NCBI GenBank assembly: GCA_035545855.1
Contig: DASZXK010000013.1
Span: 1-64,000, forward strand
Origin: DASZVB01 sp035545855
Lineage (GTDB): Bacteria > Myxococcota_A > Polyangia > Polyangiales > Polyangiaceae
Direction: 5' to 3'
Length of the DNA stretch: 64,000 bases
In this document: one piece after another, positions 54,465 to 62,808 of the stretch
Layout of the letters: each line of letters opens with the position of its first letter
Position numbering within the stretch: position 1 is the stretch's first letter
The notes under the pieces: model-generated
Told to the model about the DNA's origin: nothing
The model's input: the letters and a program-made list of their open reading frames with translations, nothing else
Databases searched by the model: none
Translations under genes and position numbers: made by a program

Positions 54465-55490
54465 TCAGCGGTTCGAGCCCTTGCGCCACTCCGCCGGGCT
54501 CTGGCCGAACCAGCGCTTGAACGCCCGGCGGAACGCGCCGGCCTCGGAGTACCCGAGCATCAGCGCGACGTCGTCGATGCCGAGCCTCGGTTCGCCGAGG
54601 TAGCGCTCGGCGAGATCCCTGCGAAGTCCGTCGAGGACGTCCTCCCAGCTCGTCCCTTCCTCGCCCAGGCGTCTCCGGAGCGTGCGCTCGCTGATCTTCA
54701 GATCCGCGGCGAGCTTCGCGGCCGTCGGTGCGCCGTCCCGGAGCTCGGCGGCGCAGAGCTCGCGGACCCGGTGAGAGAAGAGATCCACGCGGGGAGTCTT
54801 CGCGAGGATCTGGCGCGCGTGCCGCTCCAGGATGTCGCAGAGGCGCGGATCGGCGCCCGGGAGCGGGTAGTCGAGCGCGGCCGCGGGAAGGACGATGCCG
54901 TCGCGCTCGGCCTCGAAGCGCACCGTGGCGCGGAACAGTCGCGCATGTTCTGCCGAATACGGCGGCTCGGCGTGGACGAAGGTCACCTCGACGGGGACGA
55001 GGTCCCGTCCCGTGAGCTCGCGGCCGATGACGATGAGGTTCGCCATCGAGTTCTCGACCATCGGCGGCGGCATGACGAACCCGCCGAGCGTGCGCTGCCA
55101 GACGAGGGCGCGATCTCCCTCGACGTCCAGCACCGTCTCGGCCGCGTCCTGGAAGAGCCGGTTGTATCGGCACAGGTGACGGATTGCCTCGCCCAGCGTG
55201 CGGCTCGAGTGCGCGAGGTAGTCCAGCACGCCGAACGCGTTCGGCCGATAGTGCTCGGCCAGGTGCAGGCCGAACGCCGGGTCGTTCGTGGCCGTCGCCG
55301 CGGCGGCACCGAGCTCGATGAGCGATTCGATCGGCAGGCGCGTGTCCGGATCCTCGAGCTCCGGCAGGGAGAGGCCCACGCCGGCGACGAGGCGCTCCAC
55401 GTCGTGTCCGAGCGCACGGAGCTCGCCGAGGAGCGGCCAGACGATGGGCGTCGAGGCCCGGAAGCCGGAGCGGGCGCCACGCGCGTTCAT
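54465..55490 (-). CDS. AraC-family transcriptional regulator
   Basis: 341 aa: N-terminal arabinose-binding-type sensor domain (residues about 15-200) and C-terminal AraC double helix-turn-helix (AAKLAADLKISERTLRRRLGEEGTSWEDVLDGLRRDLAERYL and DVALMLGYSEAGAFRRAFKRWFGQSPAEWRK). Divergent from the GMC oxidoreductase operon across 55491-55794, which it probably regulates in response to an organic effector. No ribosome binding site is obvious at the ATG. Confidence 0.9.
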   Translation of the reverse strand: MNARGARSGFRASTPIVWPLLGELRALGHDVERLVAGVGLSLPELEDPDTRLPIESLIELGAAAATATNDPAFGLHLAEHYRPNAFGVLDYLAHSSRTLGEAIRHLCRYNRLFQDAAETVLDVEGDRALVWQRTLGGFVMPPPMVENSMANLIVIGRELTGRDLVPVEVTFVHAEPPYSAEHARLFRATVRFEAERDGIVLPAAALDYPLPGADPRLCDILERHARQILAKTPRVDLFSHRVRELCAAELRDGAPTAAKLAADLKISERTLRRRLGEEGTSWEDVLDGLRRDLAERYLGEPRLGIDDVALMLGYSEAGAFRRAFKRWFGQSPAEWRKGSNR

Positions 55491-55794
55491 GAAAGGAAGG
55501 GAAGAGGTTAGCCGAGGGCGTCGACCGCGGGCACGTCCGCGACTCGACCCTGACCGAAAGTGATCCGCGCGACGGCCGCTCCCGCCCGGAAATCGGTCGC
55601 GGAGACCTCTAGCCTGGGACCCGATGACGCTGCATCTCCAGATGGTTCGCGAGCGGAGCGACCCCGCCGGAGGCGCCGGCAGGAGCGCCGCGAGGGTCGC
55701 AGGCGAAACCGAGGCCCGCCGGAGCGCCGCGGGGCCAGGGCGGCTCGTGGAACGCCACCCTGCGGACGGCTGGGTGCTCGCGGATCCGAGGCCG

Positions 55795-56283
55795 ATGAGT
55801 GGACCGACCCGCCGGGCGTTTCGCGGTCTGATCCGCGTGCTCTGTCCGCCCCCTCCGGGGCCGACGCTGCCGGACCTCGAGGATCGCATCGAGCTCCACG
55901 TGCGGCGGATGCTTTCGTACATGGTTCCCGTCGTCGCGCTCGGATTCGTCGTGGCGGTGCACGTGGTGGACTTCGCGCCGATGTGGCGCTTTCGCGCGTG
56001 GTCGCGCCTGCAGCGAGTCGACCGGGACGATGCCGAACGGCTCCTCACCGAGATGGGACGGAGCCGTTCGCCCTTCGTGCGGATGCTCATCCTCGCCGTT
56101 CGCGGCCTCGTGCTGAGCACGTTTTACGATCAGGAGGAGACCCACGCCGCGATGGGCTGGAAGCCGCTCCCGTTCCTCACGGAGCGGATCCGTCTGAGGG
56201 AGCGGCTGCTCGCCGGGGAGCCGATCTCGCCCGCCGATCACGTCCTGCCGATCTCGCCCGTCGCGCGGGAGACGGTCGCGTGA
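55795..56283 (+). CDS. Hypothetical protein preceding the GMC oxidoreductase
   Basis: 162 aa from the ATG at 55795, which has GAGG three bases upstream; an earlier in-frame ATG at 55624 would add 57 residues of low-complexity sequence. It has one hydrophobic stretch (YMVPVVALGFVVAVHVVDF) and otherwise helical content. Its stop overlaps the GTG of the GMC gene (GTGA), so it may be a membrane partner or electron-acceptor subunit, like the small subunits of other GMC dehydrogenases; that is inference. Confidence 0.65.
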   Translation: MSGPTRRAFRGLIRVLCPPPPGPTLPDLEDRIELHVRRMLSYMVPVVALGFVVAVHVVDFAPMWRFRAWSRLQRVDRDDAERLLTEMGRSRSPFVRMLILAVRGLVLSTFYDQEETHAAMGWKPLPFLTERIRLRERLLAGEPISPADHVLPISPVARETVA

Positions 56284-57803
56284 TCCTGCGGCACGACGAC
56301 TACGGGAAGAGCGCGCGCTACGACGCGGACGTCGTCGTCGTCGGCACGGGCGCCGGCGGAGCCGCCGCGGGCGCGACGCTGGCCAAGGCGGGGCTCGACG
56401 TGATCTTCGTCGAGGAGGGGAGCTACCACCCGACGTCGAGCTTCAATCCGTACGCGACGGAGACCGTGCCCCGGATCTACCGGGACGCGAGCTCGACGGT
56501 GATCTTCGGGAGTCCGGACATCCCGTATCTCGAGGGACGATGCGTGGGCGGGAGCACCGTGCTGAACGGGGGGATGGCCTACCGCGCGCCGGAGGCCGTC
56601 CTCGACACCTGGGCGAAGCGAACGGGCCTGGAAGAGCTCGGGCCGAAGGGAATGGACTCCTACTTCTCCGACGTCGAGGAGAGAGTCCACGTGGGCCATC
56701 AACTCGAAGCGTCCGTCGGCGGAGACAGCCGGATCATGGAAGCGGGCGCGCGGAAGCTCGGCTGGAAGTACGAAGTCAACCGGCGGAACCAGGAGGCTTG
56801 CGTGGGCGCGAACAACTGCGTCTTCGGGTGCCCGACGGGCGCGAAGCAGTCCGCGCTCGTGACGTACGTGCCGGACGCGCTCGCCGCCGGCGCGCGGTGC
56901 CTCACGGAGATCCGCGTCGAGGAGATCCTCGTCGAACGGGGCCGTGCCGTCGGGGTCCGCGGCCGCGCGGTGAATCCGAGAACGCGGCGCCCCGGGCCGC
57001 GCGTCGTGGTCCGAGCGCGCGCCGTCGTCGTCGCGGGGGGCGCCGTTCAGACTCCGTACCTGCTCCTCCGCCATCGGCTGGGGCGCCCGTCGGGGAGGCT
57101 CGGCAAGAACCTGCTCTGTCATCCGAACGTGAAGGTCCTCGCCGTGTACCCGTTCGACGTGCAGGCGTGGAAGGGCGTGAATCAGTACGGTCAGATCCGC
57201 GAGTTCGACGACGACGGCATCCTCTTCGCCGAGAACATGGTGCCGCCGGGAGCCATGGCCGCGCTCATCCCCTGCGTCGGCCGCGGCGCGTGGGACCTGA
57301 TGCGCCGATACGACCAGATCGTCGCGACCGGCGTGCTCGTGGAAGATTCGACGACGGGTACGGTTTCCCGCGGCCCCTTCGGGCTCGCGATGCCGAAGTA
57401 TTTCATCACGGCGCGGGACCACGAGCGCTTCGTCCGGGGCGCGAAGCTCCTTGCCGAGCTCCACTTCGCGATGGGCGCGGAGTACGTGGTGATGCCGTTC
57501 TCGGAGTACCCGTTCGTCCGATCGCCGGACGAGCTCCGGAAGCTCTCCGTCGCGAGCGTTCCGGCGAAGTCCCTCGAGCTTCTCACCGTGCACCTCATGG
57601 GGACGGCGGCGATGGGCGGCCGCCCGGAGGACTCCGTCGTCGATCCGTCCGGCGAGCTCTGGGATCTGCCCGGCTGCCACGTCGCGGATGCGTCGCTGTT
57701 TCCGACGGCCATCGGCCGGAACCCGCAGATCACGATCCTCGCGCTCGCGCTGCGCGTCGGAGAACGCCTCGCGGAGCGGCTCCTCTCGCGGAAGGTGGCC
57801 TAG
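56280..57803 (+). CDS. GMC-family FAD-dependent alcohol/sterol oxidoreductase
   Basis: 507 aa. FAD motif VVVVGTGAGGAAAGATLAKAGLDVIFVEEG (residues about 18-47), a Cys-rich stretch (ACVGANNCVFGCPTGAKQSALVTYVPDAL), and the GMC active-site region HLMGTAAMG with the later Asn-containing GRNPQITILALA. Family members oxidise long-chain alcohols, sterols or sugars. The Cys pattern matches the bacterial long-chain-alcohol/cholesterol oxidase-like branch. It is translationally coupled to the small upstream protein. Confidence 0.88.
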   Translation: MILRHDDYGKSARYDADVVVVGTGAGGAAAGATLAKAGLDVIFVEEGSYHPTSSFNPYATETVPRIYRDASSTVIFGSPDIPYLEGRCVGGSTVLNGGMAYRAPEAVLDTWAKRTGLEELGPKGMDSYFSDVEERVHVGHQLEASVGGDSRIMEAGARKLGWKYEVNRRNQEACVGANNCVFGCPTGAKQSALVTYVPDALAAGARCLTEIRVEEILVERGRAVGVRGRAVNPRTRRPGPRVVVRARAVVVAGGAVQTPYLLLRHRLGRPSGRLGKNLLCHPNVKVLAVYPFDVQAWKGVNQYGQIREFDDDGILFAENMVPPGAMAALIPCVGRGAWDLMRRYDQIVATGVLVEDSTTGTVSRGPFGLAMPKYFITARDHERFVRGAKLLAELHFAMGAEYVVMPFSEYPFVRSPDELRKLSVASVPAKSLELLTVHLMGTAAMGGRPEDSVVDPSGELWDLPGCHVADASLFPTAIGRNPQITILALALRVGERLAERLLSRKVA

Positions 57804-58246
57804 AGCGGGCCCGGACTCTGGAGCTCGAGGAGCCTCGCCGCGAGCGCGACGAAGTCCGAGTCCGTGAGGATCCCGACGACGGCGTTCTCGGCGTTCACCA
57901 CCGGCAGGCACCCGACCTTCTGCGAGTGGAGGAGGCGGGCGGCATCGACGAGCGAGGTCTCCGGCAGGACCGTCTGGACGTCCCGGGTCATGATGTCCCT
58001 CACGCGAAATTGCTTCGTGAGAAACCCCGTCTGCTCGCCGGCATTCGGCAGGAGCGAGCTCGCGGAAATGCGGAGGAGGTCGCGCTGGGAGACGAGCCCG
58101 ACGAGCTTTCCGTCGTCCGTCACCGGCATGTGCCGGAACTTGAAGAGCTCCATCGCCTCTCCGATGTGGGCGAGATCCTGGTCCTCGGACAGACACAGGA
58201 CGTCCCGGGACATCAGCGCCTCGACGGTGTTCTCGATCGGCTGCAT
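57800..58246 (-). CDS. CBS-domain pair protein
   Basis: 148 aa with two CBS domains: VEALMSRDVLCLSEDQDLAHIGEAMELFKFRHMPVTDDGKLVGLVSQRDLL and VRDIMTRDVQTVLPETSLVDAARLLHSQKVGCLPVVNAENAVVGILTDSDFV. Such proteins bind AMP/ATP-type nucleotides and report energy charge; Hrp1 of the mycobacterial DosR regulon is an example. The ATG at 58246 is chosen because an earlier ATG at 58270 lies within the sigma-54 promoter. Its stop overlaps the convergent GMC stop. Confidence 0.93.
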   Translation of the reverse strand: MQPIENTVEALMSRDVLCLSEDQDLAHIGEAMELFKFRHMPVTDDGKLVGLVSQRDLLRISASSLLPNAGEQTGFLTKQFRVRDIMTRDVQTVLPETSLVDAARLLHSQKVGCLPVVNAENAVVGILTDSDFVALAARLLELQSPGPL

Positions 58247-58258
58247 GGTCGTCTCGGC

Positions 58259-58274
58259 TGCAACCGACATGCCA
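58259..58274 (-). promoter_or_regulatory. Sigma-54 promoter of the CBS-domain gene
   Basis: Minus-strand TGGCATGTCGGTTGCA (T for C at one -24 position). The -12 C (58260) is 14 bases from the ATG at 58246; the predicted leader is 2 bases. Confidence 0.8.
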
Positions 58275-58398
58275 CGCGGGAAATGCGGGCGGCGGCGGAT
58301 CCTGCCGCCTCGCACACGCAATCGCTGCGCGCGTCGCGACGGCCGGTGCGCCGATCAGCCGACGGAGGACCAGTCACGTCACGGGCCGTCGGGGCGCG

Positions 58399-59088
58399 TC
58401 ACGGCGGGGCGGCCGCCTTCACCGGCGGTGCCGCGGCGTCTTTCGCCTTCGCCGCCTTCAGCATCGCGTCCGCGAGGTTCACGCGATCGAACGCCTGCTT
58501 GGCCGTCGCTTCCGCGATCTCGGCAGTCGCGGGCGACGGGCCGCCGGTGCTCGGCTTGGTCGGTTTCGTGGGCGGGCGGGTCATGCCCTGGCCGTTCCCG
58601 GTGCCCGCGCCGTGTCCGATCGTTCCCGGGCTTCCGAGGCCGATCCCTTCGCCGGTCGTCGGGGCGCCCGCCGCCGGAGTCGTCGTCGTCGCGGTGGCCG
58701 TCGCGAGGGCGAGCTGCTGCTTCGCCTCTTCCTTCCGCGCGTCCAGATCGCTCTCGAGCCGGAGCATCTGCTCCCGGGCCCAGCTCTTCACCGAGTCGTA
58801 CGGAGAGGTGGAGAGCGCGGCCGAGAGGACCATGACGCGATCCTCCACCGTGTCGAACTTCTGGAGCTGCTCGATCCAGGACTGCACGGACTTCGTCGCG
58901 TTCTCCTTCTGCTCCTGGACGAGCGCGTTCGTCTCGGCCTGGAGCTTCGACAGCTCGGCGTCGTTCTTTTGCCACTGAAAGACGTTCCCGCCGAGGCTCG
59001 CGACGAGCGCCATCACGCTCGCGAACGTCACCTTGCCGGCGAGGGGTTTCGTGTCGGCCACGGGTGAGCCCGCGTCGGTGTCCATCAT
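58399..59088 (-). CDS. Membrane-anchored coiled-coil protein of unknown function
   Basis: 229 aa: one N-terminal membrane helix (KVTFASVMALVASLGGNVFQW), a coiled coil of about 90 residues rich in Glu/Gln/Lys, then a Gly/Thr/Ala/Pro low-complexity tail. AAGGAAG precedes the double ATG (59088 first). No family recognised. It could be a scaffold between membrane and periplasm. Confidence 0.75.
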   Translation of the reverse strand: MMDTDAGSPVADTKPLAGKVTFASVMALVASLGGNVFQWQKNDAELSKLQAETNALVQEQKENATKSVQSWIEQLQKFDTVEDRVMVLSAALSTSPYDSVKSWAREQMLRLESDLDARKEEAKQQLALATATATTTTPAAGAPTTGEGIGLGSPGTIGHGAGTGNGQGMTRPPTKPTKPSTGGPSPATAEIAEATAKQAFDRVNLADAMLKAAKAKDAAAPPVKAAAPP

Positions 59089-59190
59089 CTTCCTTCCTTC
59101 GAGCCGAAGGCCCCCTGGCCGCACGGCGGTCTCGCATCATAGGAGAAACCGGCATGCGCTCGAAGTCTTTGCCCGCCGGCTTCGCTCTTC

Positions 59191-59730
59191 TCACCGTTCC
59201 GCGGCGGATCGCCCGCGTTCCAGCAGGTAGAACAGGAGCCCGGCCATCTCCATGAACAGGATCACGACGAGCCACGGATCGAGGTCGAGCCAGTCGGGAA
59301 GCGTGAGCCCGGCGACGGCGCCGCGGGCGACGAGCGGCGCGAGCACCGGGTAGGCGAGGCCGAACCCGAGCGCGCCGGCGACGAGCCCCGCGACGCCCGC
59401 GACGAGGTAGTCGATGCGGCCCTCGCCCACGCCGGCCGCGATGGTGCCGGGACAGAAACCGGAGAGAGCCATCCCCGCGCCGAAGAGCACGCCGCCCGCC
59501 GCGTTTCCGATGGGGAAGGTCGCGGGGACGGGAACCGACGTCGCGACGTCCAGGGCGATCAGCGCGCGGACACCCACCGCGCCCACCACGAGCGCGGAGA
59601 GGAGGAACTTCAGGACGGTGAGATCCTGGAAGACGAACACGCGAACGATTCGCTCGTAGCGCGCGAGGCCGGCCTTCTGCAGCAGGAACCCGAAGGCGAA
59701 GCCCACGCCGAGGGCCGGCAGAAACGTCAT
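59191..59730 (-). CDS. YeeE/YedE-type transporter half (DUF6691-like)
   Basis: 179 aa with four to five hydrophobic segments and the SGFCPGT motif that forms a thiosulfate-guiding Cys site in YeeE-type transporters. The ATG overlaps the stop of the upstream cytochrome-YedE fusion (ATGA), so the two halves probably assemble. Likely role: uptake of thiosulfate or a related sulfur compound. Confidence 0.85.
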   Translation of the reverse strand: MTFLPALGVGFAFGFLLQKAGLARYERIVRVFVFQDLTVLKFLLSALVVGAVGVRALIALDVATSVPVPATFPIGNAAGGVLFGAGMALSGFCPGTIAAGVGEGRIDYLVAGVAGLVAGALGFGLAYPVLAPLVARGAVAGLTLPDWLDLDPWLVVILFMEMAGLLFYLLERGRSAAER

Positions 59731-60794
59731 GGGGCTCTCCTCGAGCGTCGGACGAGCCAGGCGACGGGAATGCCGCCGGCGAACATGCCCGCCATGAAGA
59801 GGAAGGCTCCCGGCGACAGAGCGGCCCCGCCCGACACCGCGAGGCTCGCCGTGCAGCCTCCGGCGATGCCCGCCGCGAACTCCGCGAGCGCAGCGCCCAA
59901 GAACCCGACGGCGAAGCGTCGCGCGACGCTCGGGCCGAACGTCTCGACCCATCCGGAATCCGGCATCGTCCGGATCCGGAAGGACCCGCTCGCGCGAGCG
60001 GCGGCGAACGCGCCGAGGAGCGCGCCGGCGACGCACGCGAGCTCCCACTCCGCGCCCGCCGGCACGACGTGCCGGAAGTACATCGCCGAAGGGAACGCGA
60101 CGCGGCCGATCGCGGACGCGATCTGCTGATAGGCGCCTCCGCCGCTCAGCCGGTGACCGAACACGCCGAGCGACGCGGCGACCACGACCCCGAGCGCTCC
60201 TCCGGCCACGTACGGCGACCAGGTCTCGCGAACGAGAGCCGGCCGGACGTCACGGGAGCCTTCGCGCGGCTCGGCCGAACGACGGGGCCGCCGCTCGCCC
60301 CGACGCCGCCGATCGCCCGCGACGAGCCCCGCGAAAGCGACGGCGAGGGCCGTCGCGAACGACGCCCCGACGCGGTTCCTTCGGGTCCGGGACGGGCGGG
60401 TGCGCGGCGCTTCCGGCGGCGGTCCGGATTCCGCTCGTCTGGACGGTGGCGCCGGGCCGGCGCGGAGCTCCGCGTACGCCGCGACGAGGCCGGCGCTCGG
60501 CGCGTGGCACGCGGCGCAGCGCTTGCCCTCGCCGGCGAGCGGATCGCCCAGGGTCCCGTGGGCGATCGATTGCTCGTTGCTCGACGGGTCGCCGCCGTGA
60601 CAGCTCGGGCAGAGATCTCCGAACGAGTGATCGGCGTGCCAGCGCGAGGCCGCGTCCGGGGGCGCCTTGCCCTCCACCTCGTGGCATTGCCGGCAAGACG
60701 TGGAGACGCCGCACTGAGCGCTCGCGTCCGTCGATGCGCCCGCCAGGATCACGGCCGCGCAGGCGGGAAGGACGAAGCGGAAGCGGCGACCCAC
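59727..60794 (-). CDS. Triheme cytochrome c fused to a YeeE/YedE transporter half
   Basis: 355 aa from a GTG start with a signal peptide (cleavage after DASA, about residue 28). The N-terminal domain has three CxxCH heme sites: CRQCH, CPSCH and CAACH, in about 100 residues. An Arg/Pro-rich linker and one membrane helix (ASFATALAVAFAGLVAG) lead to a YeeE/YedE permease half with four or five helices and GGCTASLAVSGGA, the Cys-containing motif of the family. The layout suggests a periplasmic electron-transfer domain tethered to a sulfur-compound transporter. The start was chosen because the sigma-54 element lies 17 bases upstream; an ATG at 60878 lies beyond it. Confidence 0.85.
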   Translation of the reverse strand: MGRRFRFVLPACAAVILAGASTDASAQCGVSTSCRQCHEVEGKAPPDAASRWHADHSFGDLCPSCHGGDPSSNEQSIAHGTLGDPLAGEGKRCAACHAPSAGLVAAYAELRAGPAPPSRRAESGPPPEAPRTRPSRTRRNRVGASFATALAVAFAGLVAGDRRRRGERRPRRSAEPREGSRDVRPALVRETWSPYVAGGALGVVVAASLGVFGHRLSGGGAYQQIASAIGRVAFPSAMYFRHVVPAGAEWELACVAGALLGAFAAARASGSFRIRTMPDSGWVETFGPSVARRFAVGFLGAALAEFAAGIAGGCTASLAVSGGAALSPGAFLFMAGMFAGGIPVAWLVRRSRRAP

Positions 60795-60810
60795 GATCCC
60801 TCCCCAAGAA

Positions 60811-60826
60811 TGCAGTGCGCGTGCCA
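60811..60826 (-). promoter_or_regulatory. Sigma-54 promoter of the cytochrome-YedE operon
   Basis: Minus-strand TGGCACGCGCACTGCA has a perfect -24 block. Predicted start near 60800, 6 bases before the GTG; the GGGAGG-like stretch lies across the predicted start. Confidence 0.8.
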
Positions 60827-60978
60827 CGACGCGGAGCCCCAGGGACGGACGCCGCGAGAGCGCGCGCCCCGAGCGCATTGCGCCCGGGCGCAGGCCTTGC
60901 GGGATCCGGCGCCGGGCGGTCTTCGCGGCCCGCGCGCACGCGTCCCTGACCCTGGACTAGGATGGGCCCACGAACCCG

Positions 60979-62802
60979 ATGACGTCGCGATCCTCGTTTC
61001 CTCCACCGGGTTCACTCGCCGGCGAAGGCCCCGCCGGTACCATCGTCCGGGATCGCTCCTCGCCGCGTCCGGAGCGGCTCGCCGTGTCGATTCACGGCGC
61101 CCCCCACGAGATCCCTTTCGGGATCGCCGTGCGACGTCTCCTCCCGGAGCGCATGCACGGCCGTCTCGTCGTCGCGGCGCTGGTCGACCAGAAGGCGGTC
61201 TCGCTCGCGACGCCGGTGACCTCGGCCGCGCACATCGGGGCGCTGACGACGGCGCACTGGGAAGGGCAGCGGGTCCACCGGCAGAGTCTCGCGCTGCTCG
61301 CGGTCGAGGCTGCGTCGCGGCTCTCGCCGCCGGTCGCGCTCGAGATGGGGCCGTCGATCGGGTTCGCGCAGCGGGTCTCGGTCCGGGACCCCGCCGCGCG
61401 CCCACTCGCGGAGCTCGCGCCGGCGCTCGAGCAGGCGATGGTCGCGCTCGCGGCGGAGCGGTCGCCGCTCCGCGAGGAGTGGTGGACGGTCGAAGAGGCG
61501 CGCGTGTACTTCCGCGAGATCGGCTCGCCGGCGGCGGAGCTGCTCTCGACGTGGCGGGACCCGGCCGTCGCCCTCGTCTCCTACGGCACGACGTACGCGC
61601 TCCAGCTCGGGCCGCTCCTGCCGGACACCGGCGAGCTCCGCGGGTTCCACGTCACCGTCGGGGAAGACGTGCTCCTCCTCGCCTACGGCTCGGAGACGGC
61701 GGCCCTCCCGCTCGCGTCCACGGCGCTCCCCGCCGTTCCGGACGGCGCCATCGCGGGGTTCGACTCGGGGGCGGAGGTCGCGTGGGTCGAGCGCCATGCG
61801 CGTCGCGCGTCCGCCCACGTCGCGAACGTCATGCTGGGGCAGGAGCGGTGGCTCTCCGCGCTCGGGATCCGGAGCGTCGGGTCCCTGAACCACGCCTGCG
61901 TCAGCGGGGAGATCTCGCAGCTCGTCCGCGTGAGCGAGGGATTTCACGAGAAGCGCATCGGGGCCATAGCGGACGAGATCCGCGATCGCCGGAAGGAAGT
62001 CCGGGTCGTGTGCATCGCGGGGCCGTCCTCCTCGGGCAAGACGACGTTCATCCAGCGGCTCACGGTGCAGCTCCAGGTGAACGGCCTCCGGCCCGTCGGC
62101 GTCTCCCTCGACGACTACTACGTCGACCGTGAGAAGACGCCGAGGGACGCCGCGGGCGAGTGGGACTACGAGGCGCTCGAGGCGCTCGACACGGCCCTCC
62201 TCGGCGAGCACCTCGCCGCGCTCCTCTCCGGCGCGACCGTGAAGCTCGCTCGCTACGATTTCGCGACCGGAAAGAGCGACCCCGGGGGAGGGCAGGAGCT
62301 TCGCCTCGGCGAGGACGAGGTGCTCCTCCTCGAGGGGATCCACGGCCTGAATCCGCGGCTCCTCACGTCCGTCCCGGCCGAGAAGCTCTTCCGCGTGTTT
62401 TCGTGCCCTCTCGCGGAGCTTCCGTTCGACGCGGTGACGCGCGTCCACGCGTCCGACGTCCGACTGCTTCGCCGCGTCGTCCGGGATCGCTTCACGCGCG
62501 GGGCGAGCGCGGCCGACAACATCCTCCGGTGGCCCTCCGTGCGGGCCGGCGAGCGGAAGCACATCTTCCCGTTCCAGCACCACGCGGACGCGGTGTTCGA
62601 CTCGGCGCTGACCTACGAGCTCAACGTGCTCCGGGTCTACGCGGAGCGGTATCTCCTCGAGGTCCCGCAGGACCACGCCGCGTACGCGACGGCTTTCCGG
62701 CTCATTCGAATGCTCGATCGTTTCGTGACGATCTACCCGGATCACGTCCCGCCGACGTCGATCCTCCGCGAGTTCATCGGCGGGAGCGGCTTCCGGTACT
62801 GA
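60979..62802 (+). CDS. Nucleoside kinase (uridine kinase-like) with ThrRS/TGS-like N-terminal region
   Basis: 607 aa. The C-terminal ~280 residues are a P-loop uridine/cytidine kinase: Walker A GPSSSGKTT (about 347-355), SLDDYYVDREKTPRDAAGEWDYEALEALD and YDFATGK. The N-terminal ~320 residues resemble the threonyl-tRNA synthetase editing/TGS-like module (GKIHGRLVV-type beta segments and LDHACVSGEISQLV-like region), a domain order known from bacterial nucleoside kinases. It should phosphorylate a nucleoside with ATP or GTP in the salvage pathway. Divergent from the cytochrome-YedE operon; no sigma-54 motif seen, TAGGAT at about 60957 may be a -10 box. Confidence 0.82.
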   Translation: MTSRSSFPPPGSLAGEGPAGTIVRDRSSPRPERLAVSIHGAPHEIPFGIAVRRLLPERMHGRLVVAALVDQKAVSLATPVTSAAHIGALTTAHWEGQRVHRQSLALLAVEAASRLSPPVALEMGPSIGFAQRVSVRDPAARPLAELAPALEQAMVALAAERSPLREEWWTVEEARVYFREIGSPAAELLSTWRDPAVALVSYGTTYALQLGPLLPDTGELRGFHVTVGEDVLLLAYGSETAALPLASTALPAVPDGAIAGFDSGAEVAWVERHARRASAHVANVMLGQERWLSALGIRSVGSLNHACVSGEISQLVRVSEGFHEKRIGAIADEIRDRRKEVRVVCIAGPSSSGKTTFIQRLTVQLQVNGLRPVGVSLDDYYVDREKTPRDAAGEWDYEALEALDTALLGEHLAALLSGATVKLARYDFATGKSDPGGGQELRLGEDEVLLLEGIHGLNPRLLTSVPAEKLFRVFSCPLAELPFDAVTRVHASDVRLLRRVVRDRFTRGASAADNILRWPSVRAGERKHIFPFQHHADAVFDSALTYELNVLRVYAERYLLEVPQDHAAYATAFRLIRMLDRFVTIYPDHVPPTSILREFIGGSGFRY

Positions 62803-62808
62803 GCGGCA

